DNA of 64,000 nucleotides, taken from the NCBI RefSeq assembly GCF_014192715.1, contig NZ_JACHYH010000002.1, positions 62,001 to 126,000 of the forward strand. Reading direction: 5' to 3'. A model generated the notes under the pieces. The model did not search any database and had not been told where the DNA came from. It worked only from the letters and a program-made list of their open reading frames with translations. The number at the start of each line of letters is the position of its first letter. The first letter of the stretch is position 1. This DNA is from Luteibacter sp. Sphag1AF (GTDB lineage: Bacteria > Pseudomonadota > Gammaproteobacteria > Xanthomonadales > Rhodanobacteraceae). Both the position numbers and the translations under genes were made by a program. Below, piece after piece: positions 54,605 through 64,000 of this stretch.

Positions 54605-55624
54605 CTAGCGCTGCGGCAGATACTGCAGCGGGTCCACCGGGTTGCCATCGCGACGGATCTGGAACTGCAATTCGTCGCGCGTTGCGCCGCTGGAGCCCAT
54701 TTCAGCCACCGTCTGCCCCGCCTTCACCTTCTCGCCCTCCTTCACCAGGCGCTTGCGGTTGTGGCCGTACGCGGAGAGGAAGCTGTCGCTGTGCTTGATG
54801 ATGACCAGTTCGCCGTAGCCCACCAGGCCATTGCCGCTGTACACCACCACGCCATCGGCGGCGGCACGCACGGGGTCACCGCCCTTGCCGGCGATTTCGA
54901 TACCGGGAATGGCATCGCCTGAGGAGAATTTCTTGATGAGCGAGCCATCAGCCGGCCAGCGCCACGCAATGCCGCCCGCCGAACGCGTGGCGCCACTGGC
55001 AATGATCGGGGTCTCGGCGGGCGGGTTGACCACCGGAGCCGGAGCGGCTGTCGGCGGCGCGCCCGGCGCTGCGGGCGGCGGCACGATGGATTCGGCAGGC
55101 TTGCCCGCCACGACAACCGGCGTGTTCGTCGTGGTCGCTGGCGCGGGCACGGCGACCGGCTGTGGCGCTGCTTCAACCACCGGATGCTCGACCGGCGGCG
55201 GCTCGCCGTGAATGACAGGAGCGGGTGTGGAAGGTTGCGATGCGCCATGGGTGGCCGACGCAATGGCGATGGCATTGCCCGGCGCAGGACGGTCGCGCTC
55301 GGCAGATGGCGGCGACAGGCGCAACGACTGTCCGGGCCAGATCGTGTACGAGGAGTCGATGTTGTTCCAGCGCGCCAGCTCGCGGAAATCCACCTTGTTG
55401 CGGAATGCGATGCTGTAAAGCGTGTCGCCCTTCTGCACTTCGTAGCTGCCGCCGGGCGGCGGCGCCACCACATGGGATGCGTGCGACGGCTGATAATTGC
55501 CGGTACGGGTGACCACCACCGAGCTTCGCGTGGCCGCGTCACAACCGGCCAGCACCAGCATCGCAGCCATCAACGCAACGGGGCCAAGCGTGCGCGGCAC
55601 GCCGGCAAAAGCATGGGTGAGCAT
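54605..55624 (-). CDS. nlpD: NlpD-like lipoprotein with LysM and M23 domains
   Basis: A 339-residue outer-membrane lipoprotein that in E. coli activates the cell-division amidase AmiC. It has a lipobox (LVLAGC, Cys at 28), one LysM (YEVQKGDTLYSIAFRNKV), a long Pro/Ala-rich linker and a C-terminal M23 (LytM) domain. In the M23 domain the metal-binding residues are degenerate (no HxGxD or HxH set; GHNRKRLVKEGEKVKAGQ), as in NlpD. ATG 55624 follows AGGAAG. Confidence 0.9.
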   Translation of the reverse strand: MLTHAFAGVPRTLGPVALMAAMLVLAGCDAATRSSVVVTRTGNYQPSHASHVVAPPPGGSYEVQKGDTLYSIAFRNKVDFRELARWNNIDSSYTIWPGQSLRLSPPSAERDRPAPGNAIAIASATHGASQPSTPAPVIHGEPPPVEHPVVEAAPQPVAVPAPATTTNTPVVVAGKPAESIVPPPAAPGAPPTAAPAPVVNPPAETPIIASGATRSAGGIAWRWPADGSLIKKFSSGDAIPGIEIAGKGGDPVRAAADGVVVYSGNGLVGYGELVIIKHSDSFLSAYGHNRKRLVKEGEKVKAGQTVAEMGSSGATRDELQFQIRRDGNPVDPLQYLPQR

Positions 55625-55647
55625 CGCTGACTTCCTTTCCCAGGCAC

Positions 55648-56256
55648 TCATCGGAAGAAGATCCACCAAACCACCAGCGCGGCAATAACCGCAATGACGG
55701 CCCATCCTATACGTTCGATGTGTTTATGCAGTATGCGTTCGGCACGTTCGCCATAGATGCGGATCAGGAGAGCCAGCAACCACACCCGCTTGCCACGCCC
55801 GATGATCATGCACACCAGGAACGGAATGACAGGCACACCCACGATACCGCTGGCCCAGGTCACGAACTTCATCGGCACCACAGGCACCAGCGCGGCGAGC
55901 GCCAGAGCAACGTACAGCCCGAACTGATGACTGGCCATCCGCTCCTGCAAGGACAGCACGCCCTCGTGGATCGAGTCGGCCGCGTGCATGGATTCCAGAA
56001 GCGGCATCAGCGCCTGGTAGGCGTAATGCCCCAGCGCATAACCCACCAGCGAACCCATCATCGAAAAAAGAAGGCTGATGTTGGCAAAGCGGAATGCCTT
56101 GCGCGGCTCGGCCAGCATCATGGGCGCCAGCATCACCTCGGGCATGACCGGGAAGATGAACGCTTCCACGAAACTCAGGCCCGCCAGATAGCGCACCGCA
56201 TGACGGTGGCGCGCCCAGACAATGGCGCGCTCGTAAAGAGAACCGAACAGCTTCAC
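55648..56256 (-). CDS. YqaA-family membrane protein (DedA/SNARE-associated)
   Basis: A 202-residue inner-membrane protein with about five helices. It matches the DedA-type family through FVEAFIFPVMPEVMLAPMM and GSLVGYALGHYAYQ. It may take part in lipid or membrane homeostasis. It lies between pcm and nlpD, a layout common in Xanthomonadales. Confidence 0.85.
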   Translation of the reverse strand: MKLFGSLYERAIVWARHRHAVRYLAGLSFVEAFIFPVMPEVMLAPMMLAEPRKAFRFANISLLFSMMGSLVGYALGHYAYQALMPLLESMHAADSIHEGVLSLQERMASHQFGLYVALALAALVPVVPMKFVTWASGIVGVPVIPFLVCMIIGRGKRVWLLALLIRIYGERAERILHKHIERIGWAVIAVIAALVVWWIFFR

Positions 56257-56285
56257 TTAAACATTTCCCCTGAAATAACCCGCCA

Positions 56286-56969
56286 TCACCCGATACCACC
56301 GAGCAACGGAACAAAACTGACCGGCCCGAGCTCTTCACGCTCGATATCGCCGTTTTCACCCTTGGTCAGACGCACCAGCACCTGCTGACTGGGTGAGCCG
56401 ACCGGCGCCACCAGCACGCCGCCGGGACGCAGCTGATCGAGCAGCTTCGTGGGAACGCGGTCGCCGGCCGCCGTAAGAATGATGGCGTCGAACGGGCCTT
56501 CAGCTTCCCAACCCAGCTTGCCGTCGTCGTGACGGGAGCGCAGGTTTTCGATACCCAGCTGACGGAATCGGCGACGCGCCTGACGCAGCAATTCCTCGAT
56601 GCGCTCCACCGTGTACACCTGCGGCACGATGCCTGCCAGCACGGCGGCCTGATACCCGGAACCGGTGCCGATTTCGAGCACACGTTGCGGCATGCCGCGC
56701 TCGATCAGCACCTCGGTCATGCGCGCCACGATCCACGGCTGCGAGATGGTCTGGCCGTGGCCGATGGGCAGCGCGGTATTTTCGTAAGCGCGCGAGTGCA
56801 GCGCCTGATCAATGAAGTGGTGACGTGCAAGATGACGGATTACTTCAAGCACGCGGTCGTCGCGAATGCCTTCTTCCTGAAGCTTCGTCACCAGCCGGTC
56901 GCGGGCGCGCTGCGAGGTCATGCCTTCCCCGCGCAGTGCCGATGGCGGCAGCGAGTGCAGGTTCACCAT
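56286..56969 (-). CDS. pcm: Protein-L-isoaspartate O-methyltransferase
   Basis: Methylates isoaspartyl residues in damaged proteins. The 227-residue product has [48 protein letters not shown] and [11 protein letters not shown]. Its ATG overlaps the surE stop (TGATG). Confidence 0.95.
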   Translation of the reverse strand: MVNLHSLPPSALRGEGMTSQRARDRLVTKLQEEGIRDDRVLEVIRHLARHHFIDQALHSRAYENTALPIGHGQTISQPWIVARMTEVLIERGMPQRVLEIGTGSGYQAAVLAGIVPQVYTVERIEELLRQARRRFRQLGIENLRSRHDDGKLGWEAEGPFDAIILTAAGDRVPTKLLDQLRPGGVLVAPVGSPSQQVLVRLTKGENGDIEREELGPVSFVPLLGGIG

Positions 56970-57751
56970 CAGGCAGCCTCCTCGTCATCCATCGCGGCAG
57001 TCAGCGACTGCATCCAGCTGCTGACCTTCTCCAACGCCTGGAAGCGCGTGAGGTCCACGTGGATCGGCGTGACCGACACGTACCCGCGGCTCACTGCATT
57101 GAAATCCGTGCCCGGGCCTGCATCGTCCACTTCACCAGGCGGGCCAATCCACCAGATGTCACGACCGCGCGGATCGGTGTCGCGAATGCACGGCGCAGCG
57201 CGATGGCGCTTGCCCAGCCGCGTGACTTCAAAACCCTTGATGGCTTCCCACGGCAGATCCGGCACATTCACGTTGAGAATGGTGTCGGCAGGCAGCGGGT
57301 CGATCAGCAGGCGCTGCATCAGCAGTACTACTGCGTTGGCTGCCGAATCGAAATGCTCGCCCACGTGATCGCGGGTAACCAGCGATACGGCAATGGCGGG
57401 AAGGCCAAGGAAACGTCCTTCCATCGCGGCGGAGACCGTGCCGGAATAAATCACGTCGTCACCGAGGTTGGCGGCGTTGTTGATGCCCGACACCACGATA
57501 TCCGCCTCGACATCCAGCATGCCCGCCAGCGCCAGGTGCACGCAGTCGGTCGGCGTCCCGGACACCCGGTAGAAACCGTTGTCCATGCGCACGGCACGGA
57601 TCGGTTGATCCAGCGTGAGCGAATTACTCGCGCCGGAGCGGTCGCGGTCGGGGGCAACCACCGTCACCGTCCCCACCTCGGCCAGACGCCCGGCGAGAAC
57701 CCGGATGCCCTGGGCGTCCACACCGTCGTCGTTGCTTACCAGAACTTGCAT
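56969..57751 (-). CDS. surE: 5'-nucleotidase SurE
   Basis: Dephosphorylates nucleoside monophosphates and short polyphosphate. The 260-residue product has [37 protein letters not shown] and a metal-binding core. It is followed by pcm; in E. coli it follows truD too, but here an Smr gene is inserted on the opposite strand. Confidence 0.95.
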   Translation of the reverse strand: MQVLVSNDDGVDAQGIRVLAGRLAEVGTVTVVAPDRDRSGASNSLTLDQPIRAVRMDNGFYRVSGTPTDCVHLALAGMLDVEADIVVSGINNAANLGDDVIYSGTVSAAMEGRFLGLPAIAVSLVTRDHVGEHFDSAANAVVLLMQRLLIDPLPADTILNVNVPDLPWEAIKGFEVTRLGKRHRAAPCIRDTDPRGRDIWWIGPPGEVDDAGPGTDFNAVSRGYVSVTPIHVDLTRFQALEKVSSWMQSLTAAMDDEEAA

Positions 57752-57884
57752 GGTGATCCAGATCGAATGAGCACGGCGTCGGGAGCCCGAAGACCGCGAA
57801 TGATTCCTGTCCCTGAGTCTACCGGACTTGACCTCCGGGATTCATGGACACATGGGATGCTGGCGACCATTGTAGGATGGACCC

Positions 57885-58427
57885 ATGACACGCCGCGCCC
57901 CTTCCGTTGACGACCAGGACAGCCGCCTTTTCCGGGAGGCCATCGGCGACGTGCGGCCCATGCAGCCGGTGGAAGCGGCGCCCGGCAAGCCTCGACCTGC
58001 CCCGCATCCCCACATGCGCGATGCCGATGAGGCGGCCGTTCCGGCCGAATTATTGCTGATGGACTTCGACCCGGCCGATCTTGAGGTGGGCGAAGAGTTG
58101 TCGTACCTGCGCGATGGCTATCCGCCCAAGGTGCTGCGTCAGCTCAAACGCGGCCAGTTCAGCATCCAGGCGGACGTGGACCTGCACCAGATGAATGCCG
58201 CCGCTGCGCAAATGACCATCGCGGAATTTCTGGCGGAATGTCATCACGAGGGCATTCGCTGTGTGCGCATCATCCACGGCAAAGGTCTGCGCTCCAAAGC
58301 ACAGGGGCCTGTCCTGAAAGGATTGACCGACCGTCTCCTGCGTCGCCGCGACGACGTGGTGGCCTTCGCCTCCGCCCGTGCGATGCAGGGCGGAACCGGT
58401 GCCGTGGTGGTGCTGCTGAAAGCCTGA
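57885..58427 (+). CDS. Smr-domain protein
   Basis: A 180-residue protein with a C-terminal Smr domain (residues about 95-180): DVDLHQMNAAAAQMTIAEF, then IIHGKGLRSKAQGPVLKG and GGTGAVVVLLK. The canonical DLHG reads DLHQ. Smr domains nick DNA or cleave RNA; YfcN/SmrB of E. coli acts on collided ribosomes. The N-terminal 90 residues are a variable linker. Opposite in strand to truD and surE. Confidence 0.88.
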   Translation: MTRRAPSVDDQDSRLFREAIGDVRPMQPVEAAPGKPRPAPHPHMRDADEAAVPAELLLMDFDPADLEVGEELSYLRDGYPPKVLRQLKRGQFSIQADVDLHQMNAAAAQMTIAEFLAECHHEGIRCVRIIHGKGLRSKAQGPVLKGLTDRLLRRRDDVVAFASARAMQGGTGAVVVLLKA

Positions 58428-58488
58428 GCGCGCGAAGGGTACTGACCAGAAGACGCCAGAACCGGGGACGAAACTCCCCCCACCGGCA

Positions 58489-59502
58489 TCAGGTACGCGA
58501 AACCTCGCGAATCACCGTCGTGGCATAGGCACCCGACGGCAGGCCAAATGACATTTCCAGCGCGCCGTCGTCCAGCCAGCGCCAGGACAGGTCCTGCGGA
58601 AACAGACGCAGCGGCCGCCGCTCCTGATCCATGCGCGCCCCCGCCAAACCATCGGCCAGGGCCTGATCGCGAGCTGCCACGGAGCGCTCCAGTTCGCCGG
58701 CATCGGCACCGGCAGGCGTGTCGCCGCTACCCCACAGCGGGCCCGACGGATGAATGTCGCCGCTGGATAGACGTCCCGCCAGGGTCTCGTCGAACGCTTC
58801 CGGACCAAACCACGAACGGGAGCCATTGAGTGACCAGATCTCGCCGTCCATCGGCTTGTCCCAGACATCCTGGTTCACGCGCTCGGCCAACACGCCATTG
58901 AAAATATGCGAACGGGCAGCAGACAGCAGAATGGAACGCTTGTCGCGATCCACCCGGCGGCCACCAAACATCTGCCGAGCCTGATCCACATTGTTGCCGC
59001 CCAGACCAAACCGTTGCTCGCCAAAGTAGTTCGGAACGCCACGCGCGGCGATGGCCGCCAGACGCTGCTCCGCTGCCTCGCGATCACCCTGCACATCACG
59101 CAGCACGATCACGAAGCGGTTGCCGCGCAATGCGCCGCGCTTGATCTTGCGCTTGTGCCGCGCGCTGGACAGCACACGAACATCTTCATGCGGAAAGGTG
59201 GACCAGTCCGGATCGGCCTTGCCCGGTAGCTGCACGGTGAAGGCTTGGCGGGTAACCGCATGGCGATCCTTCATGCCCGCGTAGCTCACATTCATCGGCG
59301 AGGTGCCAGCGAATTTCGCCAGCTCGCGCGCAACCCAATCGGTATTTGCGCCGCGCTTCTCAACGATCAGCAGAGCATGCTCGCCCTCGCCGTCGGCTTC
59401 ATAGCCCAGGATTTCCTCGACGAAGAAGTCTTCCGCCGATACGCGAAGGCGCGCCTCAAGCGGGGGATTGCCAAAGGCAAAAGGAAGTTCGTTATCAGCC
59501 AT
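58489..59502 (-). CDS. truD: tRNA pseudouridine synthase D
   Basis: Makes pseudouridine 13 in tRNA-Glu. The 337-residue product has the catalytic MKDRHAVTRQAF, NYFGEQRFG and the TruD insertion; the N-terminus PFAFGNPPLEARLRVSAEDF is typical. It follows mgtE by 18 bases. Confidence 0.94.
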   Translation of the reverse strand: MADNELPFAFGNPPLEARLRVSAEDFFVEEILGYEADGEGEHALLIVEKRGANTDWVARELAKFAGTSPMNVSYAGMKDRHAVTRQAFTVQLPGKADPDWSTFPHEDVRVLSSARHKRKIKRGALRGNRFVIVLRDVQGDREAAEQRLAAIAARGVPNYFGEQRFGLGGNNVDQARQMFGGRRVDRDKRSILLSAARSHIFNGVLAERVNQDVWDKPMDGEIWSLNGSRSWFGPEAFDETLAGRLSSGDIHPSGPLWGSGDTPAGADAGELERSVAARDQALADGLAGARMDQERRPLRLFPQDLSWRWLDDGALEMSFGLPSGAYATTVIREVSRT

Positions 59503-59520
59503 GTTCTGTCGCCTTGCCGG

Positions 59521-60948
59521 TCACAGCAGGAAAATCGTTGCCAGACCCAGAAAAATGAAAAAGCCACCGCTGTCCGTCATGGCGGTGATCAGCACGCTGG
59601 AACCCAGCGCAGGATCGCGTCCCGCCCTGGCCATCAGCATGGGGATGCCCACGCCCATGAAGGCGGCGAGCAGCAGATTGAGTGTCATGGCGCAGGTCAT
59701 CACCAGACCCAGCGCCGCGTTGCCATACAGAAGCCACGCCACCACACCGATCACGCCACCCCAGACCAGGCCATTGATGAGCGCAACGCCCAGCTCCTTG
59801 CGCCACAGCCGGCGCAGGCCATTGACGCCCACCTGCTCAAGCGCCATGGCGCGCACGATCATCGTGATGGTCTGGTTGCCCGAATTGCCACCAATGCCTG
59901 CCACGATGGGCATCAGGGCAGCCAGCGCCACTAGCTTCTCGATGGAATGCTCGAACAGGCCGATGACGCGCGAGGCGACAAACGCCGTGATGAGGTTGAT
60001 GGCCAGCCATGCCCAGCGGTTGCGCACTGACTTCCAGATGGACGCGAAGATGTCTTCTTCCTCGCGCAGGCCGCCGCGCGACAGCGCTTCGGCCTCACCT
60101 TCCTCGCGAATGAGATCGACCATCGCATCCACGGCGATGCGGCCAATCAGGCGGCCGGCGTCATCCACCACGGGCGCGGTCACCAGGTCGTAGCGCTCGA
60201 AGGCCTGAGCCACCTCGTACGCGTCGTCCTCAGGACGAAACGTGTTGACGTCCGGCGCCATCACATCCGTGACCATACGATCGGGCGAATTCACCAGCAG
60301 CCAGTGCAGCGGCAGCACGCCGGTCAGGAGATTCTCGCTGTTGACCACGAACAGCTTGTCGGTCTGTTCGGGCAATTCATCGAAGCGGCGCAGATAGCGC
60401 AGTACGGTTTCCAGACTGATGTCTTCGCGGATGGTAACCATCTCGAAGTCCATCAATGCACCGACCTGATCTTCCGCGTAAGAAAGGGCCGACTGCACGC
60501 GCTCGCGCTGCTGCGCGTCCAGGCTTGCCATGAGTTCGGGCAAGACTTCTGTCGGCAGGTCGTCGACCAGATCAGCCAGTTCATCCGCGTCCAGCGGCTC
60601 GACGGCGGCAAGAATCTCGCTGTCGTCCATGTCCGCGATCAGCGATTCGCGCACCGAATCGGACACTTCGAGAAGGATTTCACCATCCCGCTCGGTCTTC
60701 ACCAACTGCCAGACCGCGATGCGGTCTTCCAGCGGCAACGACTCCAGCACGTCGGCCATGTCGGCCGGATGCAGTTCATCCAGCATGGCCTGAAGCGTGG
60801 CGTTGGCGCTTTCCAGCGCTTCCGCGTTGCCGTCCGGCGTAGCCGCCGCGTGCTCCAGAAGATCATCACGCCGGCGCAGCAGCCCCTCGATCACCTCAAG
60901 GCGATCATGCAGCCTGTGCGTCGAAACGCGTGATTCGGTCTCGCTCAT
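59521..60948 (-). CDS. mgtE: Magnesium transporter MgtE
   Basis: A 475-residue Mg2+ channel with an N-terminal superhelical domain, two CBS domains (about residues 140-260) and a five-helix membrane domain. The signature [15 protein letters not shown] and the lining region are present. Cytosolic domains sense Mg2+. Its ATG overlaps the ispF stop (ATGA), so it is coupled to ispF; in E. coli truD follows ispF directly. Confidence 0.92.
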   Translation of the reverse strand: MSETESRVSTHRLHDRLEVIEGLLRRRDDLLEHAAATPDGNAEALESANATLQAMLDELHPADMADVLESLPLEDRIAVWQLVKTERDGEILLEVSDSVRESLIADMDDSEILAAVEPLDADELADLVDDLPTEVLPELMASLDAQQRERVQSALSYAEDQVGALMDFEMVTIREDISLETVLRYLRRFDELPEQTDKLFVVNSENLLTGVLPLHWLLVNSPDRMVTDVMAPDVNTFRPEDDAYEVAQAFERYDLVTAPVVDDAGRLIGRIAVDAMVDLIREEGEAEALSRGGLREEEDIFASIWKSVRNRWAWLAINLITAFVASRVIGLFEHSIEKLVALAALMPIVAGIGGNSGNQTITMIVRAMALEQVGVNGLRRLWRKELGVALINGLVWGGVIGVVAWLLYGNAALGLVMTCAMTLNLLLAAFMGVGIPMLMARAGRDPALGSSVLITAMTDSGGFFIFLGLATIFLL

Positions 60949-61418
60949 GCGCGAACCAGCAGCACGACGGCCATCGCTGCGATACCTTCGCGCCGGCCGG
61001 TGAAACCGAGTGTTTCGGTCGTGGTGGCCTTGATGCTGATGCGATCCACGCCCACGCGCAGATCCTGCGCAATTGCCTCGCGCATGGCGTGCGCGTGCGG
61101 CCCGACCTTGGGCGCTTCGCAGATCACCGTGATGTCCGCGTTACCCAGTTCGTAACCGTGCTCAACCAGCATGTCTGCAATGGCGCGCACAAACGTGCGG
61201 CTGTCCGCACCGCGCCAGCGTTCGTCACTGGGCGGAAAGTGCTTGCCGATGTCACCCAGCGCCAGTGCGCCAAGCAGTGCATCGCAAAGCGCGTGCAACA
61301 CCACGTCACCGTCGGAATGGGCCAGCAAACCCTGGGTGTGCGAAACGCGCACGCCACCGAGCATCACATGGTCACCCAGACCAAACGCGTGAACGTCAAA
61401 TCCCTGCCCAATGCGCAT
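60945..61418 (-). CDS. ispF: 2-C-methyl-D-erythritol 2,4-cyclodiphosphate synthase
   Basis: Fifth enzyme of the non-mevalonate isoprenoid pathway. The 157-residue product has [13 protein letters not shown] with the zinc ligands, [18 protein letters not shown] and [10 protein letters not shown]. Its ATG directly follows the ispD stop, sharing one base. Confidence 0.96.
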   Translation of the reverse strand: MRIGQGFDVHAFGLGDHVMLGGVRVSHTQGLLAHSDGDVVLHALCDALLGALALGDIGKHFPPSDERWRGADSRTFVRAIADMLVEHGYELGNADITVICEAPKVGPHAHAMREAIAQDLRVGVDRISIKATTTETLGFTGRREGIAAMAVVLLVRA

Positions 61419-62107
61419 TACCGGGTCCTCTCAAGCAGGAACTCCGCCAGCGCGAAGTCGGCCGGCGTGGTCACCTTGATATTGTCTTCCGAGCCTTCGA
61501 CAAGCAGAGGCGCGATGCCGCGCCGCTCCATCGCCATGGCCTCGTCGCTTACCGCCGTGCCTTCCTCTCGCGCCACCATCAGTGCGTCGATCAGTGCACC
61601 ACGACGGAACATCTGCGGCGTGAAAGCACGCCAGCGCCGTTCACGCGGTTCCGTGCCAAGGCTACGCCCGGACGCATCGCTATGTTTGAGGGTATCGCGC
61701 AGAGGCGCCCCCAGCAGGCCGCCGTCGGTACGACTGGCCAGATCAATCAGGCGCTGGATATCCGCCTCGCGAACGCAAGGTCTTGCGGCGTCATGCACCA
61801 GCACGAAGTCGTCGTGAGCCACCTCCGAAGGCAACGCCAGCACGCCGGCCAGCACCGAATCACTGCGCTCGCCACCGCCCACGGCTGTGAGAACCGGTTT
61901 GTGCGTCGCCACGGAAATGGACGGCCAGAAGGTGTCGCCGCCGCCCAGCACGACCATCAGGCCGGCAATGGACGGATGCGCGGCAAGCCGCTCAAGCGTG
62001 TGCCCGATCAGCGGCCGCCCACCCAGCAACTGGTACTGCTTTGGCCGATCACCGCCGGCACGCACACCCCGACCCGCTGCCGGAACGACACACCACAAAC
62101 CACGCAT
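61418..62107 (-). CDS. ispD: 2-C-methyl-D-erythritol 4-phosphate cytidylyltransferase
   Basis: Third enzyme of the non-mevalonate isoprenoid pathway. The 229-residue product has [30 protein letters not shown] and [18 protein letters not shown]. It lies one base after ftsB and runs into ispF. Confidence 0.95.
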   Translation of the reverse strand: MRGLWCVVPAAGRGVRAGGDRPKQYQLLGGRPLIGHTLERLAAHPSIAGLMVVLGGGDTFWPSISVATHKPVLTAVGGGERSDSVLAGVLALPSEVAHDDFVLVHDAARPCVREADIQRLIDLASRTDGGLLGAPLRDTLKHSDASGRSLGTEPRERRWRAFTPQMFRRGALIDALMVAREEGTAVSDEAMAMERRGIAPLLVEGSEDNIKVTTPADFALAEFLLERTR

Positions 62108-62108
62108 G

Positions 62109-62447
62109 TCAGTGCCCGCCGTCGATGGGCGGCGGCGTCGGAGGTGCCTTGACGCTGGATGGTTCCACGATCTGATAAAACGTTTCGCCCGGCTTGATCA
62201 GACCCAGCTCCGAACGGGCGCGGGCCTCGGTGGCCTGCTCGCCGTGCTTGAGGTCTTCAACGTCCGCCGCAAGCGCCTGATTGCGCTTTTGCAGTTCGAG
62301 ATTCTCATCGGCCTGCGTCTTCAGACTGTCGCGCAGCGTCTCCACCTCATGCATGCTGCCACTACCGACCCACAGCTTAAGCTGCAGGCCGATCAGCAGA
62401 ATGATCAGGGCGAGACCGATCCAGCGAAGTACGGCGGCGTTGCTCAA
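62109..62447 (-). CDS. ftsB: Cell division protein FtsB
   Basis: Small bitopic divisome protein that binds FtsL and FtsQ. The 112-residue product has one transmembrane helix (WIGLALIILLIGLQLKLWVG) and a coiled coil, then the family motif RARSELGLIKPGETFYQIVEP. The start is taken as TTG 62447, 10 bases after the eno stop; no ATG or GTG lies between. The frame's longer upstream extension overlaps eno and is rejected. Confidence 0.88.
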   Translation of the reverse strand: MSNAAVLRWIGLALIILLIGLQLKLWVGSGSMHEVETLRDSLKTQADENLELQKRNQALAADVEDLKHGEQATEARARSELGLIKPGETFYQIVEPSSVKAPPTPPPIDGGH

Positions 62448-62457
62448 GGGACGGGAC

Positions 62458-63998
<1,541 letters not shown>

Positions 63999-64000
63999 CA

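Overview
The window is a chromosomal stretch of a GC-rich gammaproteobacterium. Gene content and order suggest the Xanthomonadales, most likely the Rhodanobacteraceae (Luteibacter/Dyella-like); this placement is an inference from gene order and protein style, not from a database search. Nearly all of it is core genome, kept in blocks also known from Escherichia coli.

Region by region. (1) 1-11,272: the yceF-yceD-rpmF-fabHDG-acpP-fabF-pabB-pabC-mltG-tmk-holB neighbourhood on the minus strand (fatty acid synthesis, folate, cell-wall termination, dTMP and replication), with a small unrecognised coiled-coil membrane gene and maf/yceF diverging from it. plsX is absent from its usual place and pabB is inserted. 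(2) 11,259-17,482: a membrane glycosyltransferase, a MoxR/DUF58/transglutaminase operon and a Slp-type lipoprotein. (3) 17,506-20,874: hinT, recR, ybaB, dnaX, the 4.5S SRP RNA and tRNA-Ser(GGA). (4) 20,885-23,901: a lipopolysaccharide-core group (metallo-hydrolase, Kdo kinase, heptosyltransferase-like GT9, DUF6165). (5) 24,009-31,751: an accessory-flavoured stretch with an FAD monooxygenase, a CsbD-like protein, a phosphorylation-dead receiver, an ArsR-controlled cupin-DUF2867 fusion, a GAF histidine kinase, a secreted HEAT-repeat protein and an isoprenylcysteine-methyltransferase-like membrane protein. (6) 31,752-34,290: the only clearly unstable island, with two broken IS5-family copies around a lone lipoprotein gene plus an orphan small gene, abutting tRNA-Ser(CGA). 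(7) 34,545-40,177: a PP2C phosphatase, then dnaQ-rnhA-methyltransferase diverging from gloB-mltD, then fabI. (8) 40,261-49,239: ppiD, tRNA-Asp, tRNA-Val, hupB, lon, clpX, clpP, tRNA-Leu and tig (protein folding and quality control). (9) 49,391-50,149: a five-tRNA cluster with its own promoter and terminator. (10) 50,275-54,597: ftsH-rlmE diverging from yhbY, then a Mth938-domain gene and a panE-like gene. (11) 54,605-63,998: nlpD, yqaA, pcm, surE, (smr opposite), truD, mgtE, ispF, ispD, ftsB, eno and a small membrane protein.

Genes within blocks are tightly coupled: many junctions are 4-base ATGA or GTGA overlaps, which also fix several start codons. The fab operon contains hairpins between rpmF/fabH, fabH/fabD and acpP/fabF that could set unequal expression. 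No CRISPR array, intact transposon, prophage or origin was seen. The best candidates for something new are the ArsR-cupin-DUF2867 unit, the degenerate receiver, the secreted HEAT-repeat protein next to a methyltransferase, and the eroded island at 31.8-34.3 kb.
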